From: Mesorhizobium carmichaelinearum
Lineage (GTDB): Bacteria; Pseudomonadota; Alphaproteobacteria; Rhizobiales; Rhizobiaceae
Direction: 5' to 3'
Assembly (NCBI RefSeq): GCF_900199455.1
Contig: NZ_FZQR01000023.1
Location: forward strand, 1-64,000
Length of the DNA stretch: 64,000 nt
Numbering within the stretch: the first letter of the stretch is position 1; the number at the start of each line of letters is the position of its first letter. A program made the translations under genes and the position numbers. The notes under the pieces are model-generated. The model saw nothing but the letters and a program-made list of their open reading frames with translations, was not told the DNA's origin and made no database searches. Shown in pieces: positions 23,969-34,059 of the stretch.

Positions 23969-24341
23969 TCAAATCCCGTCACACTTGTAACTCCCACCCC
24001 CGCATCGCCCTAACTTAAATCACCACTGCCGGCCAGCAAGCCGCATCGAGCCAAGGGAGACCTAGCCATGTGGCTGAGGGCACCACCGCCACGATTGACG
24101 CCAATTCCGGCACTCGCTAGCCTGAGCATCTCAGGTATTCGTATTAAGCATCTCATTAGAGGTAGTTGAAAATGCCTGCAACCGACAATCTCGAACACAA
24201 CGCACGGCCCCGCCACCCCTGTTGCGCCGGGCCGGAGGATTCAAATCCCGTCGCAGATGTAACTCACCCCACCCCGCTTCACCGCTCTAGCCTGGATCCC
24301 CAGGTAGTCCGCGACGGCACCACTGGCAAAGGAGAAGACCA
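23969..24341. promoter_or_regulatory. Divergent intergenic region with a direct repeat
   Basis: ATTCAAATCCCGTCACA at 23969-23985, continuing into TTGTAACTC, recurs as ATTCAAATCCCGTCGCA at 24240-24256 with ATGTAACTC, followed in each case by a C-rich stretch and CCCTAA or CTCTAG. The copies sit immediately upstream of the HTH gene and of the DUF899 gene's own leader. Each could be an operator or an ECF-type promoter (TGTAAC, then CTCTAG). No gene is seen in between. Confidence 0.5.
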
Positions 24342-25091
24342 ATGACCAAGCACATGACGATGCAGACCCCACCGATCGTTTCGCGGCAGGAATGGGACGC
24401 CGCGCGCGAAAAGATGCTGGTGAAGGAGAAGGCGACGCTGCGCGCCAAGGACGCGCTGGCCGCCGAACGCCGGCGCATGCCGTGGATGGAAGTGGACAAG
24501 GCCTATGTGTTCGAAGGCCCCAACGGCAAGGCAAGCCTGCTCGACCTGTTCGAAGGCCGCCGCCAGCTGATCGTCTACCGCGCCTTCTTCGAACCGGGCG
24601 TCTATGGCTGGCCCGATCATGCCTGCCGCGGCTGCTCGCTCGGCGCCGACCAGGTCGGCCACCTCGCCCATCTCAACGCCCGCAACACCACGCTCGCCTA
24701 CGCCTCGCGCGCACCGCAGGCCGATATTGTCAGACTGAAGGCGCGGATGGGCTGGGAGATACCGTGGTACACAATCACCGACAGCTTCGACAAGGATTTC
24801 GGCGTCGACGAATGGCACGGCCACAACGTCTTCATCCATGACGGCGACCGCGTCTTCCGCACCTATTTCATCAACAGCCGCGGCGACGAGGCGATGGGCA
24901 CGGTCTGGAGCTATCTCGACGCCACCCCGCTCGGCCGTCAGGAAATCTGGGAGGACTCGCCCGAAGGCTACCCCCAGACCCCGCTCTACAGCTGGTGGAA
25001 CTGGCACGACAATTACGAAGCCGGAGCCGACAAGAAATGGGCCGAAGTGTCCGCCGCCGGCGAAGCCGCGTTCAGGGATAAGGCCGAGTGA
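24342..25091 (+). CDS. DUF899 thioredoxin-like protein
   Basis: A 249-residue DUF899 protein. The family core is clear: VSRQEWDAAREKMLVKEKA, RRRMPWMEVDKAYVFEG, YRAFFEP, HACRGCSLGADQVGHLAHLNARNTTLAYASRAP and the C-terminal WWNWHDNY. The CRGC motif resembles a thioredoxin-type CxxC, but the redox function has not been shown for the family to my knowledge. AAAGGAG precedes the ATG. Regulation by the divergent HTH protein is inferred. Confidence 0.88.
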   Translation: MTKHMTMQTPPIVSRQEWDAAREKMLVKEKATLRAKDALAAERRRMPWMEVDKAYVFEGPNGKASLLDLFEGRRQLIVYRAFFEPGVYGWPDHACRGCSLGADQVGHLAHLNARNTTLAYASRAPQADIVRLKARMGWEIPWYTITDSFDKDFGVDEWHGHNVFIHDGDRVFRTYFINSRGDEAMGTVWSYLDATPLGRQEIWEDSPEGYPQTPLYSWWNWHDNYEAGADKKWAEVSAAGEAAFRDKAE

Positions 25092-25097
25092 GCTTGA

Positions 25098-25233
25098 GTT
25101 CCTCGCCCCCGCCAAAGGCGGGGGGAGAGGTGTCCGCGAAGCGGACGGAGAGGGGGCCTTCGTAGGGCGCAGCCCCCTCTCCGTCTCGGCTTCGCCGAGC
25201 CACCTCTCCCCCACTTTCGTGGGGGCGAGGAAC
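25098..25233. repeat. 136-bp palindromic intergenic element
   Basis: The ends GTTCCTCGCCCCC and GGGGGCGAGGAAC are perfectly complementary, with nested inner arms (GGAGAGGTG/CACCTCTCC and AGAGGGGGC/GCCCCCTCT). The whole element could fold into one long stem. It lies just after the DUF899 stop and may act as its terminator or protect its mRNA. Confidence 0.7.
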
Positions 25234-25273
25234 GCAGATCCTGAAGGGCCGCAACCATCAAGGGATTAAGATC

Positions 25274-25531
25274 ATGAGCGACACCCACATAAGCACCGGC
25301 AGCGCGACCCCTGAAAACACCATCACCCTTGGCATGGCTGACTGGCTGTGCCTCGCCGCGGCACCGACCTTCGCCGTGATGGCGCTGCTCTCCTGCATGC
25401 AGGGCAGTGATGCGGCTATGCTGTGCATGGGCGGCTCGCCGCTGACTGGCATGGCCGCCATGTATCTCTTGATGAGCGCCTTCCACCTGGCACCCTGGCT
25501 GCGGGTGATTTCCGGACGCCAGATCCGATAG
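25274..25531 (+). CDS. Small membrane protein
   Basis: An 85-residue protein with two hydrophobic segments (WLCLAAAPTFAVMALLSC and MAAMYLLMSAFHLAPWL) and a Met/Cys-rich loop between them (CMQGSDAAMLCMGGS). Function unknown. It lies between the DUF899 and oxidoreductase genes on the same strand and may be co-expressed with them. Confidence 0.65.
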   Translation: MSDTHISTGSATPENTITLGMADWLCLAAAPTFAVMALLSCMQGSDAAMLCMGGSPLTGMAAMYLLMSAFHLAPWLRVISGRQIR

Positions 25532-25576
25532 GCCCAGCCCCCGTATCAAAACACCCCCACATGTCGGAGACAGACA

Positions 25577-26581
25577 ATGAAGCTCGTCAGGCTGAGAGCG
25601 CCGGGTGGCTTGGACAGGCTCGACCTGGTCGAGGAAGATCCGCCCCAGCCAGGGCCTGGCGACGTGATGGTCAGGATCCGCGCCTGCTCGCTGAACATGC
25701 GCGACGATTTCGCGGTGCAGGGCAAGACGCCGCTGGCCGATGGCCGCGTGCCGCTGTCCGACGGCGCGGGTGAAGTGATCGCCGTCGGCAGCGGCGTCGA
25801 TGCGCTCAAGCCCGGCGACAGCGTCGTCAGTGTCTTCTATCCCTGGTGGCTGGACGGCGACATGACGCCCGCCACCAGGCGCGATGTGCCGGGCGACAGT
25901 TTTGACGGCGTGGCCAGCGAATATGTGTGCATGCCGGCACAGGCCTTCACCAAAGCTCCGGCGGGCTATACGCATGCCGAAGCGGCAACGCTGACCTGCA
26001 CCGGCGTCACCGCCTGGCGAGGCCTGGTCGTGTGCGGCAAGGTGAAGCCCGGCGACACGGTGCTGGTGCTCGGCACAGGTAGCGTGTCGCTGTTTGCGCT
26101 GCAATTCGCCAAGGCCGCCGGCGCCAGGGTCATCGCCACCTCATCCGACGAGGAAAAACTAGAGCGGCTAAGCCGCCTCGGCGCCGACGCCGTCATCAAC
26201 TACAAGGCGGTGCCGGATTGGGGCCGCAAGGCCAGGGAGCTGACCTGCGGACGCGGCGTCGACCACGTGATCGAGGTCGGCGGCCCCGCCACGCTGGCAC
26301 AGTCGATAGCCGCCTGCCGCACAGGCGGTCACATCGCCCTGATCGGCGTGCTGACCGGCTTTGTCGCCGATGTCTCGATCCCGGCCGTGTTCTCGAACCA
26401 GATCCGCATCAGCGGCATTTCCATCGGCAGCCGGGCGGACCAGCAGGACATGATCCGCGCGATCGAGGTCAATCGCTTGAAGCCCATCATTGATCGCCGT
26501 TTCCCGCTGCGCGACATCGCCGCCGCCTTCACGCACTACGGAGCCCAGAAGCATTTCGGCAAGGTTTGCCTGGAGCTCTAG
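25577..26581 (+). CDS. NAD(P)-dependent alcohol dehydrogenase, quinone-oxidoreductase-like
   Basis: A 334-residue medium-chain dehydrogenase. The catalytic GroES-like domain (SLNMRDDFAVQGKTPLADGRVPLSDGAGEV) lacks the zinc-binding Cys/His set, and the Rossmann motif is VLVLGTGSVSLFALQFAKAAG with the following ATSSDEEKLERLSRLGADAVINY. This places it in the zinc-independent group acting on quinones, enals or unknown alcohols. The gene starts at ATG 25577 with GGAG upstream. Confidence 0.88.
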   Translation: MKLVRLRAPGGLDRLDLVEEDPPQPGPGDVMVRIRACSLNMRDDFAVQGKTPLADGRVPLSDGAGEVIAVGSGVDALKPGDSVVSVFYPWWLDGDMTPATRRDVPGDSFDGVASEYVCMPAQAFTKAPAGYTHAEAATLTCTGVTAWRGLVVCGKVKPGDTVLVLGTGSVSLFALQFAKAAGARVIATSSDEEKLERLSRLGADAVINYKAVPDWGRKARELTCGRGVDHVIEVGGPATLAQSIAACRTGGHIALIGVLTGFVADVSIPAVFSNQIRISGISIGSRADQQDMIRAIEVNRLKPIIDRRFPLRDIAAAFTHYGAQKHFGKVCLEL

Positions 26582-26704
26582 GAGGATCCATCAGCAACAG
26601 CTAATTGACAGGCCGACGGAAACGGCGCTCATTGGCCCCCTAAAGGTGGATCGCAGCAACAGGCGGGCGATTTCGGCCGCCGGCGTCACCTTGGGGAGGA
26701 TGCC

Positions 26705-26977
26705 ATGCCGACAGTCATCGGTCATCACAACATCTCGAAAGACAGCAAGCACTGGCTGAGTTCACCCAAGCGCAAGGAGCTTTTCGGCTCGCTGGGGATC
26801 ACCAACATCCGCACCTTCGTCGATCCGCAGAACCCGAAACGGGTGGCCGTGATGATGGACGTTCCTGATATGGATAAGATGGCCGCGCTGATGCAGAGCA
26901 AGGCGGCCGCCGACGCGATGGCGCATGATGGCGTGGTGCCGGAATCGCTGGTGATCCTGGTCGAGGCGAAGGCGTAG
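26705..26977 (+). CDS. Small conserved hypothetical protein
   Basis: A 90-residue soluble protein (MPTVIGHHNISKDSKHWLSSPKR start) preceded by GGGGAGG. The pattern NPKRVAVMMDVPDMDKMAALMQSKAAADAMAHDGV suggests a small ferredoxin-like alpha/beta domain of the kind found in antibiotic-biosynthesis-monooxygenase-like proteins. No catalytic residue can be pointed out and no function is assigned. Confidence 0.7.
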   Translation: MPTVIGHHNISKDSKHWLSSPKRKELFGSLGITNIRTFVDPQNPKRVAVMMDVPDMDKMAALMQSKAAADAMAHDGVVPESLVILVEAKA

Positions 26978-26996
26978 CCGCGCCAGATCAGGCACT

Positions 26997-27995
26997 TCAG
27001 GTCGCGATATCGTTCACCGGCAGCAACGGCTTGGGCAGGTCGGTCTCGCCAAGTCCGGCGCGCAATTCGATCTCGATCTCACGGCAGATCTGCGAGATCG
27101 GAACGTCGTTGGCGTTGCCCTCGAACGGGTTGGCGCTGCTCTCGCCGACCTGGTCGAGCGACATGTAGGCCCAGCCCAGCAGCGTGCTGAACGGGATCGT
27201 CAGCCAGATGCTGATCGTGCCGAGCACGCCGCCAAGCTTGCCCATTTCCGCGAACACCGGGACGACGCCGAACGGCAACAGCGTGCAGAAGATCATCACG
27301 AACATGGAGCTGACGATGGCGTATTGGCGCGGATAGGGGTTGTTCTTGATGCGGTCGCAGCGCGCCTGCTGATCGTGGAAGTCGCGGATCAGCTTCGTCA
27401 GTTCGACATAGATCTGAGGAGGAATTTTGGCGTCCTTGAACAGCGCGTTGACCTGGACCGATTGCATTTCGAGCAGCGCCAACGCCGGCTGCGGCGATTT
27501 CAGCACCGCCTCTGCCTGCTCCGCCAGCAGTGGCCGCAATTCGTCGGCGAGCGAGCCCTTATCCTCCTGGATGCGGTAGCGCCGCCGATACTCGACATTG
27601 GCGGCCTTGCCCATGGATTCCCAGGGCATCGGCCGCCGCAGCGAAAAGCGCAGCGCCGTCATCCAGGCGATATGGCGGTAGATGAGTTGCTTCGCCGTCG
27701 GCGCGTCGAGAAAATCCCTGCAGAAATTCGACCACACCCGGCTGCTGGCGGTGATTTGCGTAAACGCCTGCAGCGCCTCGCCGCTGCGGGTGAACACCTG
27801 CGAATTCTTGAAGCCGGCGACCAGCGACACGGTGGTGCCGAGCACCAGCACGACCGACCATGGCACCGAAAAGCCGGCGATACCGGGAAGACGGTATGCC
27901 GCGACGGCCAGTCCGCTCACCACCACCATGTAGATGACGCTGCGCCGCGACCACAGCGCAAAATCAGTCACCTTGTAGGAACGGCCCACATACAT
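26997..27995 (-). CDS. Bestrophin family membrane protein
   Basis: A 332-residue bestrophin-type anion channel homologue. It has the N-terminal TM (SVIYMVVVSGLAVAAYRLPG), the FKNSQVFTRSGEALQAFTQI region containing the neck helix, and the C-terminal amphipathic DVPISQICREIEIELRAGLGE typical of the family. It is probably a pentameric inner-membrane channel. It is transcribed alone, convergent with the small gene on its left; the ABC-importer operon upstream on the same strand is separated by a stem-loop. Confidence 0.85.
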   Translation of the reverse strand: MYVGRSYKVTDFALWSRRSVIYMVVVSGLAVAAYRLPGIAGFSVPWSVVLVLGTTVSLVAGFKNSQVFTRSGEALQAFTQITASSRVWSNFCRDFLDAPTAKQLIYRHIAWMTALRFSLRRPMPWESMGKAANVEYRRRYRIQEDKGSLADELRPLLAEQAEAVLKSPQPALALLEMQSVQVNALFKDAKIPPQIYVELTKLIRDFHDQQARCDRIKNNPYPRQYAIVSSMFVMIFCTLLPFGVVPVFAEMGKLGGVLGTISIWLTIPFSTLLGWAYMSLDQVGESSANPFEGNANDVPISQICREIEIELRAGLGETDLPKPLLPVNDIAT

Positions 27996-28095
27996 CGCAT
28001 CCCCTCGAAAACATGGATAACAGGCAAATCAAGCTATTTGTGCTATGACGCCTAGCATGCCGCGCGCCTGGGATGAATGCCGTTCCCGGTACAGT

Positions 28096-28119
28096 GGGCG
28101 CGGGATCTCTCCCGCGCCC
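28096..28119 (-). terminator. Stem-loop after the sugar ABC operon
   Basis: GGGCGCGGGA and TCCCGCGCCC form a perfect 10-bp stem with a 4-base loop, 12 bp beyond the stop codon of the substrate-binding protein gene. There is no T-run on the 3' side, so it may act with other factors or as an mRNA-protecting structure. Confidence 0.5.
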
Positions 28120-28130
28120 ATGCCGCTATC

Positions 28131-29285
28131 TCAATTGCACTTCGGCTTGGCGCTGTTGCAGGCGTCGACCAGTTCGGCCGGCGGGTCCTTGTGGAAAACC
28201 GTCTTGAAGGATTCCAGCACGTTGGACTGCACCACCGGCAGCGACTGCACGCCGACCCAGGCGGGCGTGGGCTGCCCGATCAGCGCCTTCATCATGGCCA
28301 GCGCCTCGGCGACGCCCTGGTCATAGGGGCGCTGCGAACCGGTTGCCTTGAGCGGGCCGCCCTTGGCGATCTCGATCGCCGACTGCAGGCCGAGATCGAC
28401 CGTGGTGATCGGAATGTCGATGCCTTGCGCACGCATCGACGACAGCGTGTCGAGCGCCGGCTGGTCCCAGACCGCGTACAGGCCCTTCACATCGGGATTG
28501 CCGGTGAGGAAGTCGCCGGCGATCTGCGAGACCTTCGAGGGATCGGTGAAATCGACCTGCTTCATAACGATGTCGGGCCGGTTCTTCTTCATCCAGTCGC
28601 TGACACCCTTGGTACGCTCATTGGTGCTGAAATAGTCGACACCGAAATTCACCAGGCCGATCGTGCCGCCCTTGGGCATGCAGGACGCCAGGATCGTCGC
28701 CGCGATCTGGCCGTTGCCCTGGCTGTCGGCCGAGATCATCGAGGCAAAATCCTTTGGCGATGAGAGGCCGACCGGGATTGAGTCCATGAACACCAGCTTG
28801 ATGCCGGCCTCGCCCACCTTCTTGTAGGTCGGCGCCGTCGCGGTGAAATCGACCGGGATGGAAATGATGCCGTCCGGGTGCTGCTGGATGGTGTTCTCGA
28901 TATCGGCGATCTGCTTGTCGACCTGATATTCGGCCGAGGCCACGCCGGTGACGGTGACGCCATATTTGGCCAGCGTTTCGCTGATGCCTGCCACCTGCAG
29001 CTGCGACCAGTCGAGGTTCACCGTCTGCATGGAAATGCCGACCTTGAACTTGCCGGCCTTGACCTTGGCGGCCTCGTCGTCGGTCAATTTCAGCTCATCG
29101 GGCGAGGCTGCCTTTTCGCCGTGCGGGCCCTGGCCGACAATGCCCTTGGGTCCGAGCGTCGCCAGGTCGACGCCGGTAACGCAGGTGTCGGGTGTTTGCG
29201 CCAAGCTCATGGATGTCGACAGCGCGAAGGCGCTGGCGGCGAGGCTCAATGTGCAGAAAAGCGAGTGAATTCCTACCGATTTCAT
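28131..29285 (-). CDS. Sugar ABC importer substrate-binding protein (RbsB-like)
   Basis: A 384-residue periplasmic binding protein with a Sec signal peptide (LFCTLSLAASAFALSTSMSLA, cleaved near AQT). The Peripla_BP_4 pattern is clear: FKVGISMQTVNLDWSQLQVAG, DKQIADIENTIQQHPDGIISIPVD, and the hinge region VKGLYAVWDQPALDTLSSM. The last gene of the operon, it has a strong GGAGG ribosome site. The sugar is unknown; the neighbouring DeoR-like repressor suggests a pentose such as deoxyribose or ribose. Confidence 0.88.
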   Translation of the reverse strand: MKSVGIHSLFCTLSLAASAFALSTSMSLAQTPDTCVTGVDLATLGPKGIVGQGPHGEKAASPDELKLTDDEAAKVKAGKFKVGISMQTVNLDWSQLQVAGISETLAKYGVTVTGVASAEYQVDKQIADIENTIQQHPDGIISIPVDFTATAPTYKKVGEAGIKLVFMDSIPVGLSSPKDFASMISADSQGNGQIAATILASCMPKGGTIGLVNFGVDYFSTNERTKGVSDWMKKNRPDIVMKQVDFTDPSKVSQIAGDFLTGNPDVKGLYAVWDQPALDTLSSMRAQGIDIPITTVDLGLQSAIEIAKGGPLKATGSQRPYDQGVAEALAMMKALIGQPTPAWVGVQSLPVVQSNVLESFKTVFHKDPPAELVDACNSAKPKCN

Positions 29286-29363
29286 GACTTCCTCCGTTGA
29301 TCGTTGACGTTTGTTTTGCCGTTTGGAGCCGGCGGTTTTCTGCTGATATCCGCGATGCGCGCC

Positions 29364-30346
29364 TTACCTCCTCGTGAACGCGACCGCGGCGACGATGATT
29401 GCTCCCTTGATGACGAGTTGCAGCGACGAGCTGACGCCGAGCAGCACCAGTCCGTTGTTGAGCGTGCCGATGATCAGGCTGCCGAGCAGCGTGCCCAGCA
29501 CGAAGCCACGGCCGCCGAACAGGCTGCAGCCGCCGAGGATCACCGAGGCGATGACATCGAGCTCCATGCCTTGCACCACGTCGGGCCGCGCCGCGTGCGA
29601 GCGCGCCGACAGGATCAGCGATGCCAGCCCGGCGAGCGTCCCGGTCAGCACGAAAGCCAGCGTCGTGACCTGCTTGATATGGACGCCGGAATAGAGCGCC
29701 GCCGTCGGGTTGCCGCCCGCTGCATAAACGCGCCGCCCATAGACGCTGTAGTGCAGCAGCAATATGCCGGCGATGGTGACGCCCAGCGTCCACAGGATCG
29801 GCGCCGGGATGCCGAGCACCGAGCCCTCGCCGAAGATCGCGAAATAATATTCGTTGGTGATGATCACCGGCTTGGTGTTGGTGACCATCAGCGCCAGGCC
29901 GCGCGCGCCGCTCAGCGTGCCGAGCGTCACCAGGAAGGACGGGATTTCGAGGCGCGTGGTCAAGACGCCGTTGATGAGCCCGATCAGCGCCCCGGTGCCC
30001 AGTCCCGCCACAGCGCCGACGACCCAGTTGTTGGCGACGAACGCCATGGCCAGCGACGCGCTCATGCCGGACAGCGCCAGCGTCGAGGCGACGGACAGGT
30101 CGATCTGCCTGGAGATGATGACGAATGTCATGCCGACGGCAATGATCGAGACCAGCGTCGTCTGGCGGCCGATGTTGAGAAAATTGTCGATCGACAGGAA
30201 CCAGGGCGATGCCAGGCTGAAGACGATCAGCATGATGGCGAAGGCGACGTAGAGCATGTAGGGGCGCTCGCCTTGCAGCAGATGCCGCAACGCCGAGCGG
30301 CCGCCCGGTTGATTGACGGCAGCTTTTGCCGGGCTTTGGGTTTCGG

Positions 30347-30350
<4 letters not shown>
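29364..30350 (-). CDS. Sugar ABC importer permease (RbsC-like)
   Basis: A 328-residue inner-membrane permease of the ribose/xylose type with about eight hydrophobic segments and the family signatures SRQIDLSVASTLALSGM, GLINGVLTTRLEIPSFLVTLGTL and LDVIASVILGGCSLFGGRG. The ATG at 30350 overlaps the ATPase stop as ATGA, so the two are coupled; the binding-protein gene follows after 78 bp. Confidence 0.9.
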
Positions 30351-31918
<1,568 letters not shown>

Positions 31919-31966
31919 GACGCCCGCACTTCCTCCCTTTGACGTCCCCTACCCCAGACTGTCGCG

Positions 31967-31982
31967 AGTCTCTTTTGAGACT
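31967..31982. promoter_or_regulatory. Inverted repeat upstream of the sugar ABC operon
   Basis: AGTCTC-TTTT-GAGACT is a perfect inverted repeat ~50 bp upstream of the ATPase gene. A related AAGTCACAAAA-type half site follows close by on the minus strand. It is a plausible operator for the DeoR-like protein encoded next to it. Confidence 0.5.
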
Positions 31983-32035
31983 TCTCTTACTTTTTTTGTG
32001 ACTTTTCCATCACGTTGGGGAAATGTCAAACGGAG

Positions 32036-32779
32036 TCAGGCCTGCGGCTGGAATGAATCAGCGCCAACCTCGCCGTGCTCGGTGATGACGGCGTCAAAGC
32101 CGTCCATAGCTGAGAAGAAGGCGCGCTTGAGCTTGCCGATCTTGCTGGAGTCGATGACCAGATAATTTTCCCGCGCCAGGCCCATCACCTTCTGCTTCAC
32201 CACCGCCTCGTGGAAATGTTCGCAAGTGGCGCCGCGCTTGGCATCGACGCCGGCGGCCGACAGGAAGGCGGCGTTGATACCGACGCTGTTCAAGATCTCG
32301 AAATCATGCGTACCCGAGAAAGACGCCGAGGCCGGATGATAGACGCCGCCCAGCATGATGATCGTGACATTGGCCTTGCGGCTCAGGCGCTCCGCGACGT
32401 TCATGGCATAACATATTGCCGTTATTTGATAATTGTCGGGAATAAGATCGACCAGATGGATCAGCGTCGTGCCGCAATCGATGAAGATCGTCTCGTCGGG
32501 CCGAATCTTGCGCACCGCATGCACGCAGGCTTCGCGCTTTGCCGCCGCATGGCTGTCGGCCGCTGTCGCCAGCTCGTAGGGAATATCGGCCTCGATCTCG
32601 GCCGCCGCCAATATGTGTCCGCCGAGATAGGCGATCTGCCCCTGGTTGTTGGCGATGTCGCGCCGTACCGTCATCTCGGAGACGCCGAGAAGCGCTGCCG
32701 CTTCGCTGAGATGGATAACCCGCCGCTGCGACAGCAGATCGATCAGCCGTGCCGTCCTTTGCGCCTTGCGAGCAGTCAT
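32036..32779 (-). CDS. DeoR-family transcriptional repressor
   Basis: A 247-residue regulator. The helix-turn-helix at residues 23-42 reads HLSEAAALLGVSEMTVRRDI, and the C-terminal sugar-phosphate domain has DETIFIDCGTTLIHLVDLIP, NVTIIMLGGVYHPASASFSGT and ATCEHFHEAVVKQKVMGLA. From memory the last segment is close to E. coli DeoR itself (deoxyribose-5-phosphate responsive), which makes a pentose-type sugar phosphate the likely effector. It lies 117 bp upstream of the importer operon on the same strand. Confidence 0.85.
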   Translation of the reverse strand: MTARKAQRTARLIDLLSQRRVIHLSEAAALLGVSEMTVRRDIANNQGQIAYLGGHILAAAEIEADIPYELATAADSHAAAKREACVHAVRKIRPDETIFIDCGTTLIHLVDLIPDNYQITAICYAMNVAERLSRKANVTIIMLGGVYHPASASFSGTHDFEILNSVGINAAFLSAAGVDAKRGATCEHFHEAVVKQKVMGLARENYLVIDSSKIGKLKRAFFSAMDGFDAVITEHGEVGADSFQPQA

Positions 32780-33158
32780 GCGTGGGGCCTGTCGGTCACC
32801 TGAATTGTGAGGATTTTAACAACCGCTCGCATTCAGATGCAAGCGCGGTGTGTGAGCCGGCTTGGCATGACTCTCCAAATGACAGGCCATGCTCACCTTC
32901 GGACGGTTCGCGCACCGTCAAGCTTTGACGGATCCCCCGCATCAAACCACAGCCCTGCCTATCCAGTCGGCACAAGCAGTCGCGCTATCCCGAAGAAAAA
33001 ATCTTGGAATCTCACAACTGCGTCTCAAACGGCAGCGCCCGCCGACTGCACTCAATTTACAAATCGCTGAAGATCACCACCGAATTTCTTGCAGAACGTA
33101 ATCCAGTCTCTTATGATCAAATCAATATCGGTCTAAGACTAATCCGGGGGGATAGCTC
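32780..33158. other. Non-coding stretch upstream of the DeoR gene
   Basis: A 379-bp region separating the DeoR gene from a divergent lower-GC gene pair. I see no coding frame, no repeat of the kinds found elsewhere here and no promoter I would defend. The base composition falls toward the right, into the lower-GC island. Confidence 0.4.
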
Positions 33159-34049
33159 GTGGCCATTCATTTTGATGTAGTGCGCGACGGAAAGCATTAC
33201 TCCGCCAGACCGGATAACGCATCCGCTTTTGCAATCGGCTCAAAAGTCTCCTATCGGAACAAAAAGACAGGAGTCGAGCGATTTGGCCTTTCAAACGATG
33301 GCGGATTCTTCGGTTCGGACGAAGCACGGAAGCAACTTTACGTAGCCTCCGACTATCAGACCGTCTATCCGTTCTGGTGTGATTTCATCGAGCCAACGGC
33401 GATTTGCGAAGGGCAGAGCTTCATCTCTCTCAATACATATGATCGAGCGAGATTTACGTTCGGGTTCGGACAATTTGCGGCTCACGTTCCTGATGGTGAT
33501 TTCATACGCTGGTTCCGAGATATGCTGCAACGTCCGGAGGTGGTGGACTATTTTCCCAATCTTGAGGTGCGCGGTGGACGCATCGTGAAGGTTGAGGATA
33601 CCAAGATCATTCCCATGGAGGACGCGGGGTCTACAGAACCTCTGCAACTTTACTTCAATCCAACACTTGATGATGTCGAAGACGCCGAGGTTATAGCCGC
33701 GGCCAAGCTCATTCATTGGACTGGCAGCCATCCGGAAGCGCGGCTTCTGCAGGTTCAGCACATGATCAACACTGCGAGCAGGCTGGTGAAGGAAGCCGAC
33801 AAAAGACTGGGACTCGACGGCAGAGGTGCCGACATCTGTTGCGTGGTGATGGATGTGAGGCACCAGGGCCGCGCAGGGTTTGATGAATTGCAGGCAGCGC
33901 TTCTCGCCAAGAAGCCGTTTGAAGCATTGCTCGAAGTCGGCGGACATGGGGAGCCTGAGCGCGTTAAGAACTTGAAAGCAGCCCTCGTGACTCGCCGGGC
34001 CGGACTTCAGCAGAAGAAATGGTCTCGCTCGGCCGGCAACTTTGTCTGA
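33159..34049 (+). CDS. Lysozyme-like hypothetical protein
   Basis: A 296-residue soluble protein with no signal peptide. The segment AICEGQSFISLNTYDRARFTFGFGQFAAH (a Glu followed by a Gly-Phe-Gly-Gln loop) resembles the active-site region of lysozyme-fold transglycosylases and muramidases, but the family is not one I can name. The DNA is clearly less GC-rich than the surrounding genes, suggesting recent acquisition. It is followed 10 bp later by the DUF2272 gene, with which it probably forms an operon. Confidence 0.6.
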   Translation: MAIHFDVVRDGKHYSARPDNASAFAIGSKVSYRNKKTGVERFGLSNDGGFFGSDEARKQLYVASDYQTVYPFWCDFIEPTAICEGQSFISLNTYDRARFTFGFGQFAAHVPDGDFIRWFRDMLQRPEVVDYFPNLEVRGGRIVKVEDTKIIPMEDAGSTEPLQLYFNPTLDDVEDAEVIAAAKLIHWTGSHPEARLLQVQHMINTASRLVKEADKRLGLDGRGADICCVVMDVRHQGRAGFDELQAALLAKKPFEALLEVGGHGEPERVKNLKAALVTRRAGLQQKKWSRSAGNFV

Positions 34050-34059
34050 GGGGGCAAGA

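Noticed and set aside
24068-24170. Short plus-strand frame starting at the ATG after the first direct repeat (MWLRAPPP)
   Set aside because: Ends after ~33 codons, has no similarity to the DUF899 start and looks like a non-coding remnant.
28096-28119. Classical Rho-independent terminator
   Set aside because: The stem is perfect but no T-run follows on either strand, so it is listed only as a stem-loop of moderate confidence; the same holds at 39561 and 56807.
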